This document shows positions 1 through 8,759 of a stretch of 64,000 bases of DNA, in pieces. Position numbers and translations under genes: made by a program. The stretch's first letter is position 1; the number at the start of each line of letters is the position of its first letter. Below the pieces are notes generated by a model. The model saw nothing but the letters and a program-made list of their open reading frames with translations. It was not told the DNA's origin and did no database searches. This DNA is from Bacteroidota bacterium (GTDB taxonomy: Bacteria; Bacteroidota; Bacteroidia; Chitinophagales; Saprospiraceae), in the NCBI GenBank assembly GCA_029781865.1, contig JAKOVW010000093.1:192718-256717 (forward strand), given 5' to 3'.

Positions 1-1350
1 GGTGCTGCAGTAGGGCGCACGGATGAAGGACTGGTTGTGTTTGTTCGCGATGCTGTACCCGGTGATCGCGTCAAAGCTTCATTGGATAAAAAAAGAAAAG
101 GAACCTGGCATGCAAGGCTGGAAGAAATCATTCGCTATTCCACACACCGGAACAAAGCCATCTGCCAGCATTTTGGGATTTGCGGAGGATGCAGCTGGCA
201 AAATCTGGATTATGCAGAGCAACTGCAACAAAAAGAAAAAATGGTCAAGGATGCATTGATCCGGATTGGAAAAGTAGCCGATTTTCTGATTGAACCAATT
301 CTACCGGCTCCGCAAACAGAATTATACAGAAATAAACTCGAGTATACTTTTTCCAACAATCGCTGGTTGACGAAAGATGAAATGGATCAGGTAAAAAATC
401 CGGAAGATTTACTGGCACTCGGATTTCATCGACCGGGCATTTACTATAAAATAGTAGACATCCAAAAATGTCATCTACAAATTGATTCAACCAATCAGAT
501 TCGCAATTTTATCAAAAAATTATCGATACAGGAAAAACTTTCATTTTACGATATTAAAAATCAAACCGGTTTCCTGAGAAACCTGATCATCAAAAGCAAT
601 ACACAAAATGAAATCATGTGTATTCTTGTTCTTTCCGAAAACGACGAGCAAATCATTTCAATGTTTGTGGAGCAATTGCGTGCCAATTTCAAAGAGATCA
701 TTTCTATTTACAAAGTAATCAATGCAAAGAAGAACGATAGCTACCTCGATTTAACATTTGATAAAGTCTATGGCGAAGATTACCTAACCGAAAATCTGGA
801 CCATGCCAAATTTCTCATTGGCCCAAAATCTTTTTTTCAAACCAATCCGAAACAAGCAGCAGCACTATACAGGCTGATTGCCGAATATGCCGATTTAAAA
901 GGTGATGAAGTGATCTATGACTGGTATTGTGGAGTTGGAAGTATTGGAATTTTTCTGGCAAAAAACGCCGGAACGGTGATTGGCGTGGAAGAAGTTGCGG
1001 AAGCCATAGAAGATGCAAAGTTGAATGCAAAAGCAAATGCACTAGACAATTGTCATTTTTATGTTACGGATGCAAAAGACATCGATATTGAAAACATTAT
1101 TGAAAAACACGGAGCTCCTGATTTGATTGTAGTAGATCCGCCCAGGGCCGGAATGCATCCGAATGTAATTGAGCAAATCATTCAAATGCATCCACCTAAA
1201 TTAATTTATGTCAGTTGCAATCCTGCAACACAGGCCAGAGACATTCAATTATTGAGCACGCATTACAAAGTGGAAAAAATAAAACCGTTGGATATGTTCC
1301 CGCATACAAATCATGTGGAATCAGTAGCCTTGTTGTCCTACCTGAAATAG
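1..1350 (+). CDS. rlmD: 23S rRNA (uracil-C5)-methyltransferase RlmD/RumA family, 5'-truncated
   Basis: SAM-dependent enzyme that methylates C5 of a uracil in 23S rRNA. The reading frame is open to base 1 and the first 12 codons resemble the end of a TRAM RNA-binding domain, so the true start lies outside the window; the GTG at 37 is probably internal. Counting from that GTG, Cys43, Cys49, Cys52 and Cys145 match the [4Fe-4S] ligands of the RumA/RlmD family. A SAM-binding motif (YCGVGSIGIF) follows, then DPPRAGMHP, and the catalytic cysteine is in YVSCNPAT (Cys394). The C-terminal FPHTNHVE motif is also typical. RlmD versus the related RlmCD or TrmA cannot be fully separated by eye, but the cluster cysteines favour RlmD/RlmCD. 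Confidence 0.93.
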   Translation, partial: GAAVGRTDEGLVVFVRDAVPGDRVKASLDKKRKGTWHARLEEIIRYSTHRNKAICQHFGICGGCSWQNLDYAEQLQQKEKMVKDALIRIGKVADFLIEPILPAPQTELYRNKLEYTFSNNRWLTKDEMDQVKNPEDLLALGFHRPGIYYKIVDIQKCHLQIDSTNQIRNFIKKLSIQEKLSFYDIKNQTGFLRNLIIKSNTQNEIMCILVLSENDEQIISMFVEQLRANFKEIISIYKVINAKKNDSYLDLTFDKVYGEDYLTENLDHAKFLIGPKSFFQTNPKQAAALYRLIAEYADLKGDEVIYDWYCGVGSIGIFLAKNAGTVIGVEEVAEAIEDAKLNAKANALDNCHFYVTDAKDIDIENIIEKHGAPDLIVVDPPRAGMHPNVIEQIIQMHPPKLIYVSCNPATQARDIQLLSTHYKVEKIKPLDMFPHTNHVESVALLSYLK

Positions 1351-1426
1351 CATCCAGTTTTAATCATTCCATAATTACTTAATCATAAAATTACTTTCTT
1401 TGGTATTCATTTAACTTATATCCTTC

Positions 1427-1459
1427 ACTCATAACTCATAACTTATAACTCATAACTTC
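1427..1459. repeat. degenerate short tandem repeat (TCATAACT-like)
   Basis: About four imperfect copies of an 8-10 bp unit (tcataact / ttataact) lie in the 163-bp gap after rlmD, roughly 45-75 bp upstream of the predicted -7 box at 1501. No coding potential is seen. A similar low-complexity tract precedes mutL. Confidence 0.6.
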
Positions 1460-1500
1460 TTACCCCAAACTACATCCTTTACTCTATAACTATTCCTTAT

Positions 1501-1508
1501 TATCTTTG
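1501..1508 (+). promoter_or_regulatory. Bacteroidota -7 promoter element TATCTTTG
   Basis: TATCTTTG matches the Bacteroidota consensus TAnnTTTG exactly and ends five bases before the ATG at 1514. If used, transcription would begin at about the start codon, giving a leaderless or nearly leaderless mRNA. No clear -33 TTG is seen at the usual spacing. Confidence 0.5.
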
Positions 1509-1513
1509 CGCCG

Positions 1514-1897
1514 ATGGAAGTGCCATTTGAAAAATATCTGCAACTGGAAGATGATTTACGCCGATACCGGAAAGCATTAAATCAGGCTCTGGATGTCATG
1601 CTGGATCAGGAGATCAGCAATTACCCGATTTTTTTATTACACCAGCAGGAACTGGCCATGGGTGTGAATGTTATTGAAGCCGGAGAACAAACCGGACTAT
1701 GGTCTGTCAATGCTTCCAGCCTGGAAGAATTTGCTCTGAAAGGGTTAATCGAACCGGAAAAAATTGCCGATTTTCAGAAAGTGTATAAAGAGCATACGGA
1801 TAGTTTTTGTTTATTTGTTTTATCCGAACTTGGTGCCCAATTTATTTTTTATCCACGAGCCGATCACCTCTATACCGAATATGGAACTCTCAATTGA
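1514..1897 (+). CDS. conserved hypothetical protein, 127 aa
   Basis: Small soluble protein with no signal peptide or membrane segment. I do not recognise the family. It is acidic, probably largely helical at the N-terminus (residues 5-45), with an FCLFVLSE... hydrophobic strand-like stretch near the C-terminus. ATG at 1514 directly follows a -7 promoter box. Its last 17 bases overlap the start of the HPt-domain gene in another frame, so the two are probably co-transcribed and translationally coupled. A role next to a phosphotransfer domain hints at signalling, but nothing in the sequence proves it. Confidence 0.7.
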   Translation: MEVPFEKYLQLEDDLRRYRKALNQALDVMLDQEISNYPIFLLHQQELAMGVNVIEAGEQTGLWSVNASSLEEFALKGLIEPEKIADFQKVYKEHTDSFCLFVLSELGAQFIFYPRADHLYTEYGTLN

Positions 1898-2222
1898 TCT
1901 GAAGTTGATTCGGGAAATCGTTTTTAAAGACGAACAACTATTGAAAGAAATGTTGAGTGAATGGATTGAAGACTCTGAAGGCAAATTAATCGAAATCAAA
2001 AACAGATTGGAGAAAAATAACCGGGATGGATTATTCAACAAAATACACGAACTCAAAACGAATTTTTCGATGATCCATTGTTATACCGGAATTCAGTATT
2101 GTGAACAATTAATTGGTCAACTGGAAAATCATGAATTGATTCAAGAGTCAGAAATAGAGGTACTGAATGGAATGGTAAAATCCGTCAAACAACAGATTCT
2201 GCCTTTAATTGAAACCGAATAA
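1881..2222 (+). CDS. HPt (histidine phosphotransfer) domain-like protein
   Basis: 113-residue protein that looks like a stand-alone HPt domain. His56 sits in HELKTNFS, which resembles the HxLKG(S) phospho-acceptor motif of HPt helical bundles, with Thr replacing the usual Gly. HPt proteins relay phosphoryl groups between hybrid histidine kinases and response regulators. The open frame extends upstream to 1764, but that part lies inside the preceding gene in another frame, and the ATG at 1881 overlapping the upstream stop is the sensible start. No kinase or receiver is in the window, so the partner is unknown. The Thr-for-Gly change leaves some doubt about phosphotransfer activity. Confidence 0.65.
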   Translation: MELSIDLKLIREIVFKDEQLLKEMLSEWIEDSEGKLIEIKNRLEKNNRDGLFNKIHELKTNFSMIHCYTGIQYCEQLIGQLENHELIQESEIEVLNGMVKSVKQQILPLIETE

Positions 2223-2253
2223 TCAGCATTATTATCTACCAGAAATAAAACCC

Positions 2254-3135
2254 ATGAAAGGCATCATTCTCGCAGGCGGACAAGGTACACGATTGTATCC
2301 GATTACATTGGCCATGAGCAAGCAACTCATGCCGGTATACGATAAACCCATGATCTACTATCCGCTTTCCACGCTCATGCTGGCGGGTATTAAAGAGGTT
2401 TTAATCATTTCCACGCCCAGAGATCTGCCTCAATTCAGGGATTTACTGAAAGATGGCTCAGACATTGGAATGCACATTTCGTACAAAGAGCAACTGGTGC
2501 CGAATGGCTTAGCCCAGGCTTTTGTTTTGGGAAAGGAATTCATAGGCAACGATTCAGTGTGTTTGATACTTGGCGATAATATTTTCTACGGACACAAATT
2601 ACCGGATTTGCTGAGAGCAAGTACACAACCTGAAGGAGGCATTATTTTTGCTTATGCTGTCTCCGATCCGGAACGTTATGGCGTGGTGGAATTTGATGCA
2701 AACTTCAATGCGATTTCCATTGAAGAGAAACCACAAGCACCTAAATCGAACTATGCAGTGCCCGGTATTTATTTTTATGATCACTCTGTGATCGAAATCG
2801 CTGAAAATCTGAAACCCTCTGCGCGCGGAGAATATGAAATCACCGATGTAAACAGGGAATACCTCAGGCGAAAAAAATTAAAAGTAGGTGTATTGGGACG
2901 AGGCGTGGCCTGGCTTGATACCGGAACACACGAATCATTAATGCAAGCATCGCAGTTCATACAGGTGATCGAACAACGTCAGGGATTAAAAATTGGTTGC
3001 ATTGAAGAAATCGCTTATCACATGGGTTATATCACACTGGACCAATTAAAAATCCAGGCAGAGCGATTGAAGAAAAGCGAATACGGAGAATACCTCGTCA
3101 AGTTGGTGAAGATGAGTGGCAAAGGAGAAATATGA
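2254..3135 (+). CDS. rfbA: glucose-1-phosphate thymidylyltransferase
   Basis: RmlA/RfbA makes dTDP-glucose from glucose-1-phosphate and dTTP, the first step of dTDP-L-rhamnose and related deoxysugar synthesis. The nucleotidyltransferase signature [11 protein letters not shown] begins at residue 8, followed by [16 protein letters not shown] and the metal-binding GDNIFYG. Length is 293 aa, normal for the family. ATG at 2254 gives the canonical MKGIILAGG start; the frame runs 15 codons further up to 2209, but that part overlaps the end of the HPt gene. It starts 31 bp after that gene and may share its transcript. rfbB, C and D are not adjacent, which is common when cell-surface sugar genes are scattered. 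Confidence 0.95.
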   Translation: MKGIILAGGQGTRLYPITLAMSKQLMPVYDKPMIYYPLSTLMLAGIKEVLIISTPRDLPQFRDLLKDGSDIGMHISYKEQLVPNGLAQAFVLGKEFIGNDSVCLILGDNIFYGHKLPDLLRASTQPEGGIIFAYAVSDPERYGVVEFDANFNAISIEEKPQAPKSNYAVPGIYFYDHSVIEIAENLKPSARGEYEITDVNREYLRRKKLKVGVLGRGVAWLDTGTHESLMQASQFIQVIEQRQGLKIGCIEEIAYHMGYITLDQLKIQAERLKKSEYGEYLVKLVKMSGKGEI

Positions 3136-3143
3136 TTTATTCA

Positions 3144-3908
3144 GTTGCAAGTTGCAAACTTGCAACAACAGAAATTCCTTTGAAACATTGTTTTTGCACG
3201 TTTGCTAGCATGTTGTTGTAAGTTTGTAAAAGTGTTGTTGCACGCTTACAAAAAGTTGTTGCACGCTTGCAATAGTGTTGTTGTAAGTTTAAAACAGTGT
3301 TGTTGCAATTTTGCAAAAGTGTTGTTGCATGCTTACAAGTTTGTTGTTGCAAGTTTGCAACTTGCAACTTTTCCTGTTAAATTAAATTACGAACATCGAT
3401 TAACGAATAATGATTTATGAAGTGGAGGACTTCACTGTTATTGAACTTTTGCAAGTATGTTGTTGTAAGTTTAAAACAGTGTTGTTGCAATTTTGCAAAA
3501 GTGTTGTTGCACGCTTACAAGTTTGTTGTTGCAAGTTTGCAACTTGCAACTATTCTTGCTAATTCAAATTACGAACAAAACACTGTTGTTGCAAGTTTGC
3601 AACTTGCAACTATTCCTGCTAAATTAAATGACGAACACCGATTAACGAATAATGATTTATGAAATGGAGGACTTCACTGTTGTTACATGATTGCAAGTGT
3701 GTTGTTGCAAGTTTGCAACTTGCAACTATTCCTGCTAAATTAAATGACGAACACCGATTAACGAATGATGATTTATGAAGTGAAGGACATCATTGTTTTT
3801 GCACGTTTACAATAGCGTTATTGCACGTTTGCAAAAGTGTTGTTGCATGCTTGAAAGAGTGTTGTTGCAAGTTTGAAAGAGAGTTGTTGCAAGTTTGCAA
3901 CTTGCAAC
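3144..3908. repeat. nested 22-bp repeat array bounded by inverted copies of a 23-bp palindrome
   Basis: A 765-bp non-coding block between convergent genes. It contains blocks of a 22-bp direct repeat (consensus TGTTGTTGCA plus CGCTTACAAAAG-like half); most units carry a dyad TTGCA-N4-TGCAA. Each of three blocks ends in a 23-bp hairpin with 10-bp arms GTTGCAAGTT and AACTTGCAAC around TGC. Hairpin copies are at 3346-3368, 3528-3550, 3588-3610, 3704-3726 and 3886-3908, and the reverse-complement form (spacer GCA) at 3144-3166. Starts of two successive copies are exactly 182 bp apart twice (3346 to 3528; 3704 to 3886). Hairpins are separated by a diverged spacer of about 70 bp seen near 3369-3440, 3611-3680 and 3727-3795, and truncated at 3551-3587. 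Open frames here are low-complexity Cys/Leu/Val products of the repeats and are not genes. Confidence 0.9.
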
Positions 3909-3931
3909 CATTACATTTCCAACCGTTTTAT

Positions 3932-5416
3932 TTACCCTTTCAATCGTGCCAGGCCGGCTTTTGCTTTTTGGTGTATGGACCGCTTGTATTGATCCGGATT
4001 GGTCTTTAAAACTTGCTGGTAATAACCGGCGGATTCCTGTTTTTTATTCTGACTTTCATAAATGATTCCACATTGCAACAAAGCATTGCAGGTCATATAA
4101 GAACTCATTTGCGGATCAAAAACCAATGCATCATTATAATACTGCAAGGCATTTACGAACTGCTTTTTCAGCTGACATATTCTGCCCAGCCTGTATGCAC
4201 ATTCTAACTTTTTGCCGGCATTCGCATAATAATAATCCTTTTGCGAACTTAAAATCTCATAGGCCCGATCTGCATATCCTCCGTCAAAAAGCAATCTTGC
4301 TTTGAGCAGAGTGACATCCGGAATTTTATTGGATAAAGCCTCTTGTTGTGCCTGGCGGTCTTCATCGGTTAAGGCATTGCCCTTTGTCAGACAATTCGAA
4401 ATATACAAATGGTACAAACCTTCTTCGCCTTTCAACAATGCAATCCAGGCTAATTTCTGATAAGCTTCTTTGATATATGATGATCCCTTATACAATTGCA
4501 GAAATTTCAAAAAGTACGAATCTGACTTAAGTTCTAATTTTTGCAAACCGGTCAATCCCATTAAAAAATAGAGATAAGGCAATTTGTCTCGTTGCGTTTG
4601 ATCCAATGATTGCAAAGCATTGATCGCAGCATCATTATACCCCGCCTTGTTTGCAATTTTGCATTGCACAAATACCTGCAAGGCATTCGGATCCTGGATA
4701 CCCATTTTTTGAATCCAGTATGAATACGCTTGTTCCGGTTTATTATCCAGATAACAATAAATAAAACTCATGGCAGCATTTGCTTCATTCGTGAAAAGAT
4801 CCTGCCCGGATTCAGCAAACTGAATAAATTTCTGCAATTCATTTTTACCTGCCTGTAAATTTCCACTTAAGCCCAGTAAGCGGGCAGCCCATTGTAGACT
4901 TTCCGGAATCGTACTCAGCAAGGAATGCAGAATACCCAAAGACTTGTAACTATACATGAATTTCGGATACTGATCCACATTTTCTTCCAGCAATTGCACA
5001 GATTCGCGAATGCTTTGGAATGCCTTTAATTCCTCATCTTGTTTGAGGTAGATCAGAGTCCATTGCAATAATATTTCTGCTTTCAAAAACCGCTTCCATT
5101 CCAAAGGCAGATCGGAATCTTCGATTTCATCAATCCGCTTATTTTTATTTGATTTTAAATTTTGAAAGTCTGTTTTCTGATCGTAGACAAACAGTTGATA
5201 AAAATCGATTTCATTTTCCAACAGGATATAAGCCTTGTTGTGCTTAGACTCTTTTTGACCAAGCTCATTTCTTGCGAGGTCTAAATCGAGATTTACGATC
5301 TCCGAATAAATTCGCTTGACTTCCGCATCAAACGTACAATGCGTTTGTGCAAATCCATGCCAATGAATAAAAATGGAAACAATGAAAAGAGCGATGACCC
5401 GGTAAGACGTAATCAT
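3932..5416 (-). CDS. secreted/periplasmic TPR-repeat protein
   Basis: 494-aa protein with an N-terminal hydrophobic signal segment (about residues 6-23, ending near FAQ). The body is alpha-helical with TPR-like units, clearest at the C-terminus (CAYRLGRICQLKKQF... ALLQCGIIYESQNKKQESAGYYQQVLKTNPDQ). TPRs usually mediate protein-protein contacts; no catalytic motif is visible. It is the last gene of a minus-strand run, 15 bp after the zinc-ribbon gene, so probably in one operon with it and Nif3. It ends 24 bp from the repeat array. The specific function is unknown. Confidence 0.8.
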   Translation of the reverse strand: MITSYRVIALFIVSIFIHWHGFAQTHCTFDAEVKRIYSEIVNLDLDLARNELGQKESKHNKAYILLENEIDFYQLFVYDQKTDFQNLKSNKNKRIDEIEDSDLPLEWKRFLKAEILLQWTLIYLKQDEELKAFQSIRESVQLLEENVDQYPKFMYSYKSLGILHSLLSTIPESLQWAARLLGLSGNLQAGKNELQKFIQFAESGQDLFTNEANAAMSFIYCYLDNKPEQAYSYWIQKMGIQDPNALQVFVQCKIANKAGYNDAAINALQSLDQTQRDKLPYLYFLMGLTGLQKLELKSDSYFLKFLQLYKGSSYIKEAYQKLAWIALLKGEEGLYHLYISNCLTKGNALTDEDRQAQQEALSNKIPDVTLLKARLLFDGGYADRAYEILSSQKDYYYANAGKKLECAYRLGRICQLKKQFVNALQYYNDALVFDPQMSSYMTCNALLQCGIIYESQNKKQESAGYYQQVLKTNPDQYKRSIHQKAKAGLARLKG

Positions 5417-5431
5417 GCTCCAAGATAAATC

Positions 5432-6190
5432 TTATCCTTCTACTTCCTGGATTTGATCATCTACTAAAACCCGGCCGCAATGCTCACATGCAATGATTTT
5501 TTTGCGAAGCCCGATTTCAAGCTGCACCTGAGGTGGGATCTGATTGAAGCAACCGCCACAGGCATTTCTTTTTACCGTCACTACGGCGAGTCCGTTGCGA
5601 TAACGTTGACGGATGTTGTTGTAGGCAGACAATAATCTGGCCTCTATGACTTTCTTAAATTTTTCAGATTTTTTTACCAGGCCGGCTTCTTCTTTTTCTG
5701 TCTTCTCGATGATCTTATTGAGTTCTTCTTTTTTGTCAACCAGTTCCTTTTGTTTTTGCTCCAGTCTCTCCTTTACTCCATCCAGGGTGACCTTTTTTTG
5801 CTTAATCTGCTCGGCAACTTCTTTCATCTTTTTTTCAGACAACTGAATTTCAAGCCTTTGCAGATTAATTTCCTTATTGAGGGCATCGTATTCCCGATTG
5901 TTCTTAACCCCGTTCAACTGCTTTTCGTATTTTTTAATATTTTCCTCTGCCTGCTTGATATTTACCTTATGATTAACCAAATCCTTATCCATATCTGTAG
6001 TGGATGTCTCCAATTTGGTAATTCTGGTGGTTAAACCAGCAATTTCATCTTCCAGATCACTGACCGCAACCGGCAATTCGCCTTTTACGATATGTACCTG
6101 ATCGATCTCGGAGTCAATCAGTTGTAATTCATACAATTGTTTGAGTTTCAATCCGATAGGAAGGTCGTTAGTTACTGTGGCTTTTGACAT
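5432..6190 (-). CDS. coiled-coil protein with C-terminal C4 zinc ribbon (CdsZ/zf-RING_7-like)
   Basis: 252 aa. Residues about 35-190 form a long charged coiled coil rich in Lys/Glu. The C-terminus carries a four-cysteine zinc ribbon: CGGC near residue 210 and CEHC about 20 residues later. This matches the coiled-coil/zinc-ribbon family found beside Nif3 genes in Bacteroidota. Proteins of this type have been proposed to bind nucleic acid or ribosomes, but the role is not settled. It starts 3 bp after the Nif3 stop, so co-transcription is very likely. No signal peptide; cytoplasmic. Confidence 0.85.
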   Translation of the reverse strand: MSKATVTNDLPIGLKLKQLYELQLIDSEIDQVHIVKGELPVAVSDLEDEIAGLTTRITKLETSTTDMDKDLVNHKVNIKQAEENIKKYEKQLNGVKNNREYDALNKEINLQRLEIQLSEKKMKEVAEQIKQKKVTLDGVKERLEQKQKELVDKKEELNKIIEKTEKEEAGLVKKSEKFKKVIEARLLSAYNNIRQRYRNGLAVVTVKRNACGGCFNQIPPQVQLEIGLRKKIIACEHCGRVLVDDQIQEVEG

Positions 6191-6193
6191 ATT

Positions 6194-6979
6194 TTAAAAA
6201 TAAAGTACCGGGTTTGTACTGGTTTTTGTATAATGGGTGGCAAAATTACGGAATTTTTGAGAAATGAGCTCAAACAATAGTTCAATTGTAAATTGCTCAC
6301 TTTCATAATGACCGACATCTATTAAAAGGATCCGGTCATCGGCATCAAAAAAATCATGGTATTTAATATCCGCAGTGACAAAGGCGTCAGCGCCGGATTG
6401 AATAGCATCTTTGATCAAAAAGGATCCGGAACCGCCCGCAACCGCTACTTTTTGAATCTGATTCTTAACAATCCGGGTATGGCGGATCACCGCGGTATTT
6501 AATTGCGATTTGACCAATGAAAGAAAATCAGTAGCGCTAAGACTTTGTTTCAGCTGTCCCTTAATGCCGGCTCCAATCTCTTTCGTCCCCGGTTTCGGAA
6601 GTAATATCTCCAATCCCTGTAAATCCAGTTTCTGTGCTATTTTCTGATTCACTCCATTCTGAAATACATTATCCAGATTGGTATGAATCGCATAAATCGC
6701 GATTTCATTTTTTATGGCATGAATGATAGCCTGATCGACATAATGCTGCCGGTTAAATTTTTTAATCCCAGAAAAAAGAATTGGATGATGACTGACCACT
6801 ACATTGCATTTACGCTCTTTAGCTTCCATCAAAACCTCTCGGGTGCAATCCAGGGAGCAAAGCACTCCATCAATAGTCATCTCCGGATCCCCATAAATTA
6901 ACCCGGAATTATCATAGGATTCCTGTAAACTTAAATCTGCAATCGACTCCAGGAAGTTTGTTAATTCATGCAATTGCAT
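6194..6979 (-). CDS. Nif3-like dinuclear metal centre protein (YbgI/DUF34)
   Basis: 261 aa. Nif3/YbgI proteins form hexameric toroids with a two-metal site; they are often annotated as GTP cyclohydrolase I type 2, but the cellular role is uncertain. Visible metal-ligand motifs are SHHPILF near residue 65, HTNLDN near 100, and the C-terminal DVGHYESEQ. The size is near that of E. coli YbgI, so it seems to lack the PII/CutA-like insert that makes many Nif3 homologues about 365 aa. Its ATG overlaps the upstream rfaE2 stop by one base (TGATG), which implies translational coupling. Confidence 0.92.
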   Translation of the reverse strand: MQLHELTNFLESIADLSLQESYDNSGLIYGDPEMTIDGVLCSLDCTREVLMEAKERKCNVVVSHHPILFSGIKKFNRQHYVDQAIIHAIKNEIAIYAIHTNLDNVFQNGVNQKIAQKLDLQGLEILLPKPGTKEIGAGIKGQLKQSLSATDFLSLVKSQLNTAVIRHTRIVKNQIQKVAVAGGSGSFLIKDAIQSGADAFVTADIKYHDFFDADDRILLIDVGHYESEQFTIELLFELISQKFRNFATHYTKTSTNPVLYF

Positions 6980-7470
6980 CAGGATTTATTTTTTATTTTT
7001 TGTTCAATTAAAGTTGTTGAGTAGCCTTCATGAAAGGAAAGCGAATACACTTTACCACCATGATCGATAACCACATCTGATCCGACGATATCTTCTGTTT
7101 TCCAATCACCACCTTTGACCAGTATATCCGGAAGGATTTCTGTAATTAGTTTTAAAGGAGTGCTTTCTCCGAATTCAATAACGGCATCGACACTGGACAA
7201 TCCAGCCAGCACAATTGCCCTGCTTGCTCCATTATTAATGGGTCGATTGGCTCCTTTCAAAATTCTTACCGAATCATCTGAATTCATTCCAATGATTAAT
7301 TTGTCCCCCAAACTTCTGGCTTCTGCAAGATAACGAACATGACCTTCATGAAGAATATCAAAACACCCATTGGTAAACACCACTTTAAGATTGGATGATT
7401 TCCATTCTGCGCACAGTGCCTTTAGCTTTTCAAGTGTAACAATTTTAGATTCTAATTTTTCAATCATCAT
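6979..7470 (-). CDS. rfaE2: D-glycero-beta-D-manno-heptose 1-phosphate adenylyltransferase
   Basis: 163-aa cytidylyltransferase-fold enzyme that adenylates heptose-1-phosphate to ADP-heptose for the lipopolysaccharide inner core. The family signature TNGCFDILHEGHVRYL (HxGH equivalent HEGH) is near residue 34. This is the stand-alone second domain of HldE; the kinase domain would be elsewhere. The start MMIEKLES fits homologues. It heads a likely four-gene operon with Nif3, the zinc-ribbon protein and the TPR protein. About 100 bp of non-coding DNA separates it from the flippase gene upstream. Confidence 0.93.
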   Translation of the reverse strand: MMIEKLESKIVTLEKLKALCAEWKSSNLKVVFTNGCFDILHEGHVRYLAEARSLGDKLIIGMNSDDSVRILKGANRPINNGASRAIVLAGLSSVDAVIEFGESTPLKLITEILPDILVKGGDWKTEDIVGSDVVIDHGGKVYSLSFHEGYSTTLIEQKIKNKS

Positions 7471-7571
7471 GTATTCCGCGTGATCTGATCAGGAATTCTT
7501 TATCCTTATTAATAATTTTCGAATGTCATAAAAATTCATTTCCTAACAAAGGATTGTTATATCAATTGCAT

Positions 7572-8633
7572 TCACGATTGTTGACTATGGTCCGGTGAAA
7601 CTACCGGTTCGGTTTTATTAAATACGGATAAAAGGATTAATGAGATTACACCATATATTATTAATGCAAAAAACTGAGCTGAGGCAAAAGCAATATTGGC
7701 AAAGGAGAAAGCTTCTGTTTGTTGAAGACCGTACAAACCTAATCCAATAATGACCATAAAATGATAGGTGCCCATACCCCCCGGTGAAGGAATGAATACT
7801 CCAAAACTGCCAAAGACATAGACCACCAGCATTGGAACCAGGCCCAACTGGGAAGTTGGAGGAAAGGCCTTGCATGCAAAAACAAACATGGCATAAAACC
7901 AAAACCAGATTAATACAGTATGCAGTATAAATAAATTGCGATTTTCCAGATTCCGGATAGAAACTATTCCGCTCCAAATGCCTTTCAGAAAATGCACGAA
8001 CCTGCTGATCAGGTTCATCTTAAGCAATGTTCTTCTGAATCTCCAAAGCAAATACAAAATCAAACCAAAAGCTGCTACATAAATCAAACTAAATCCAGGC
8101 TTCGGTACATGTGCATACTTTACAAAAAAACTATAAAACGCATCTGTATCCAGAAAAAATGCAAGAACGATCAGCAATGTAAATGAAATCATATCGGCAA
8201 TGCGATCTACAATTACAGTTCCGAATATTTTATCAAAAGGGAGCTTTTCATATTTCGAAAGCAAGGCTGCACGGACAAATTCACCAATCCTGGGCAATCC
8301 CAGATTCGCGAGATAAGCCACATTTATCGTACTATATAAATTGATAAAACGGGCTTCATAATTCAATGTTTTTAATATAATTTTCCAGCGCAGGGCACGG
8401 GACAAATTGGTCATTCCGAATCCGACAAAAATCATGAATATCCAGAAATAATTCAGTGTCCTGAAATCTGATTTCAACTTATCCAGCAAACTGCAATTTT
8501 CAGAAGGAATATTTTGCGTGAGACAATATGCGTGATATGCCGTTTCATTTTTGCTGTATAAAAAATACATGATTCCCACTCCTATGCTCAGGAATACGAT
8601 TAGTTGCAATGCATTTTTTAGATAAGGATTCAA
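7572..8633 (-). CDS. lysylphosphatidylglycerol synthase TM-domain family (UPF0104/YbhN) flippase-like protein
   Basis: 353-aa integral membrane protein with about seven to eight hydrophobic helices. The conserved segment GLPRIGEFVRAALLSKY, followed by FGTVIVDRIADM, is the hallmark of the UPF0104/AglD family, related to the membrane part of MprF and proposed to move lipids or lipid-linked products. The MprF catalytic domain is absent, so aminoacylation is not expected. It lies 126 bp downstream of panD; panC-panD-UPF0104 is a familiar Bacteroidota gene order. Substrate unknown. Confidence 0.85.
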   Translation of the reverse strand: MNPYLKNALQLIVFLSIGVGIMYFLYSKNETAYHAYCLTQNIPSENCSLLDKLKSDFRTLNYFWIFMIFVGFGMTNLSRALRWKIILKTLNYEARFINLYSTINVAYLANLGLPRIGEFVRAALLSKYEKLPFDKIFGTVIVDRIADMISFTLLIVLAFFLDTDAFYSFFVKYAHVPKPGFSLIYVAAFGLILYLLWRFRRTLLKMNLISRFVHFLKGIWSGIVSIRNLENRNLFILHTVLIWFWFYAMFVFACKAFPPTSQLGLVPMLVVYVFGSFGVFIPSPGGMGTYHFMVIIGLGLYGLQQTEAFSFANIAFASAQFFALIIYGVISLILLSVFNKTEPVVSPDHSQQS

Positions 8634-8759
8634 AGGATTTGGTTTATTCCGATTTTTAATTTACCATTCAAATCATGACAGTTGCTTTACGCTGAATGCT
8701 ACTGATTAATGAATTGATTTATGCCATTTTCTAAAATCAGAGTATATGTTGTGTGTTCT

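Noticed and set aside
3202-3662. Open frames inside the repeat array (72-81 aa, Cys/Leu/Val-rich)
   Set aside because: They follow the 22-bp units and give low-complexity, repeated products, with frame changes between units; no coding signal.
3144-3908. CRISPR array
   Set aside because: The units are contiguous or separated by similar spacer sequence; there are no unique spacers, no cas gene, and the repeat varies between copies.
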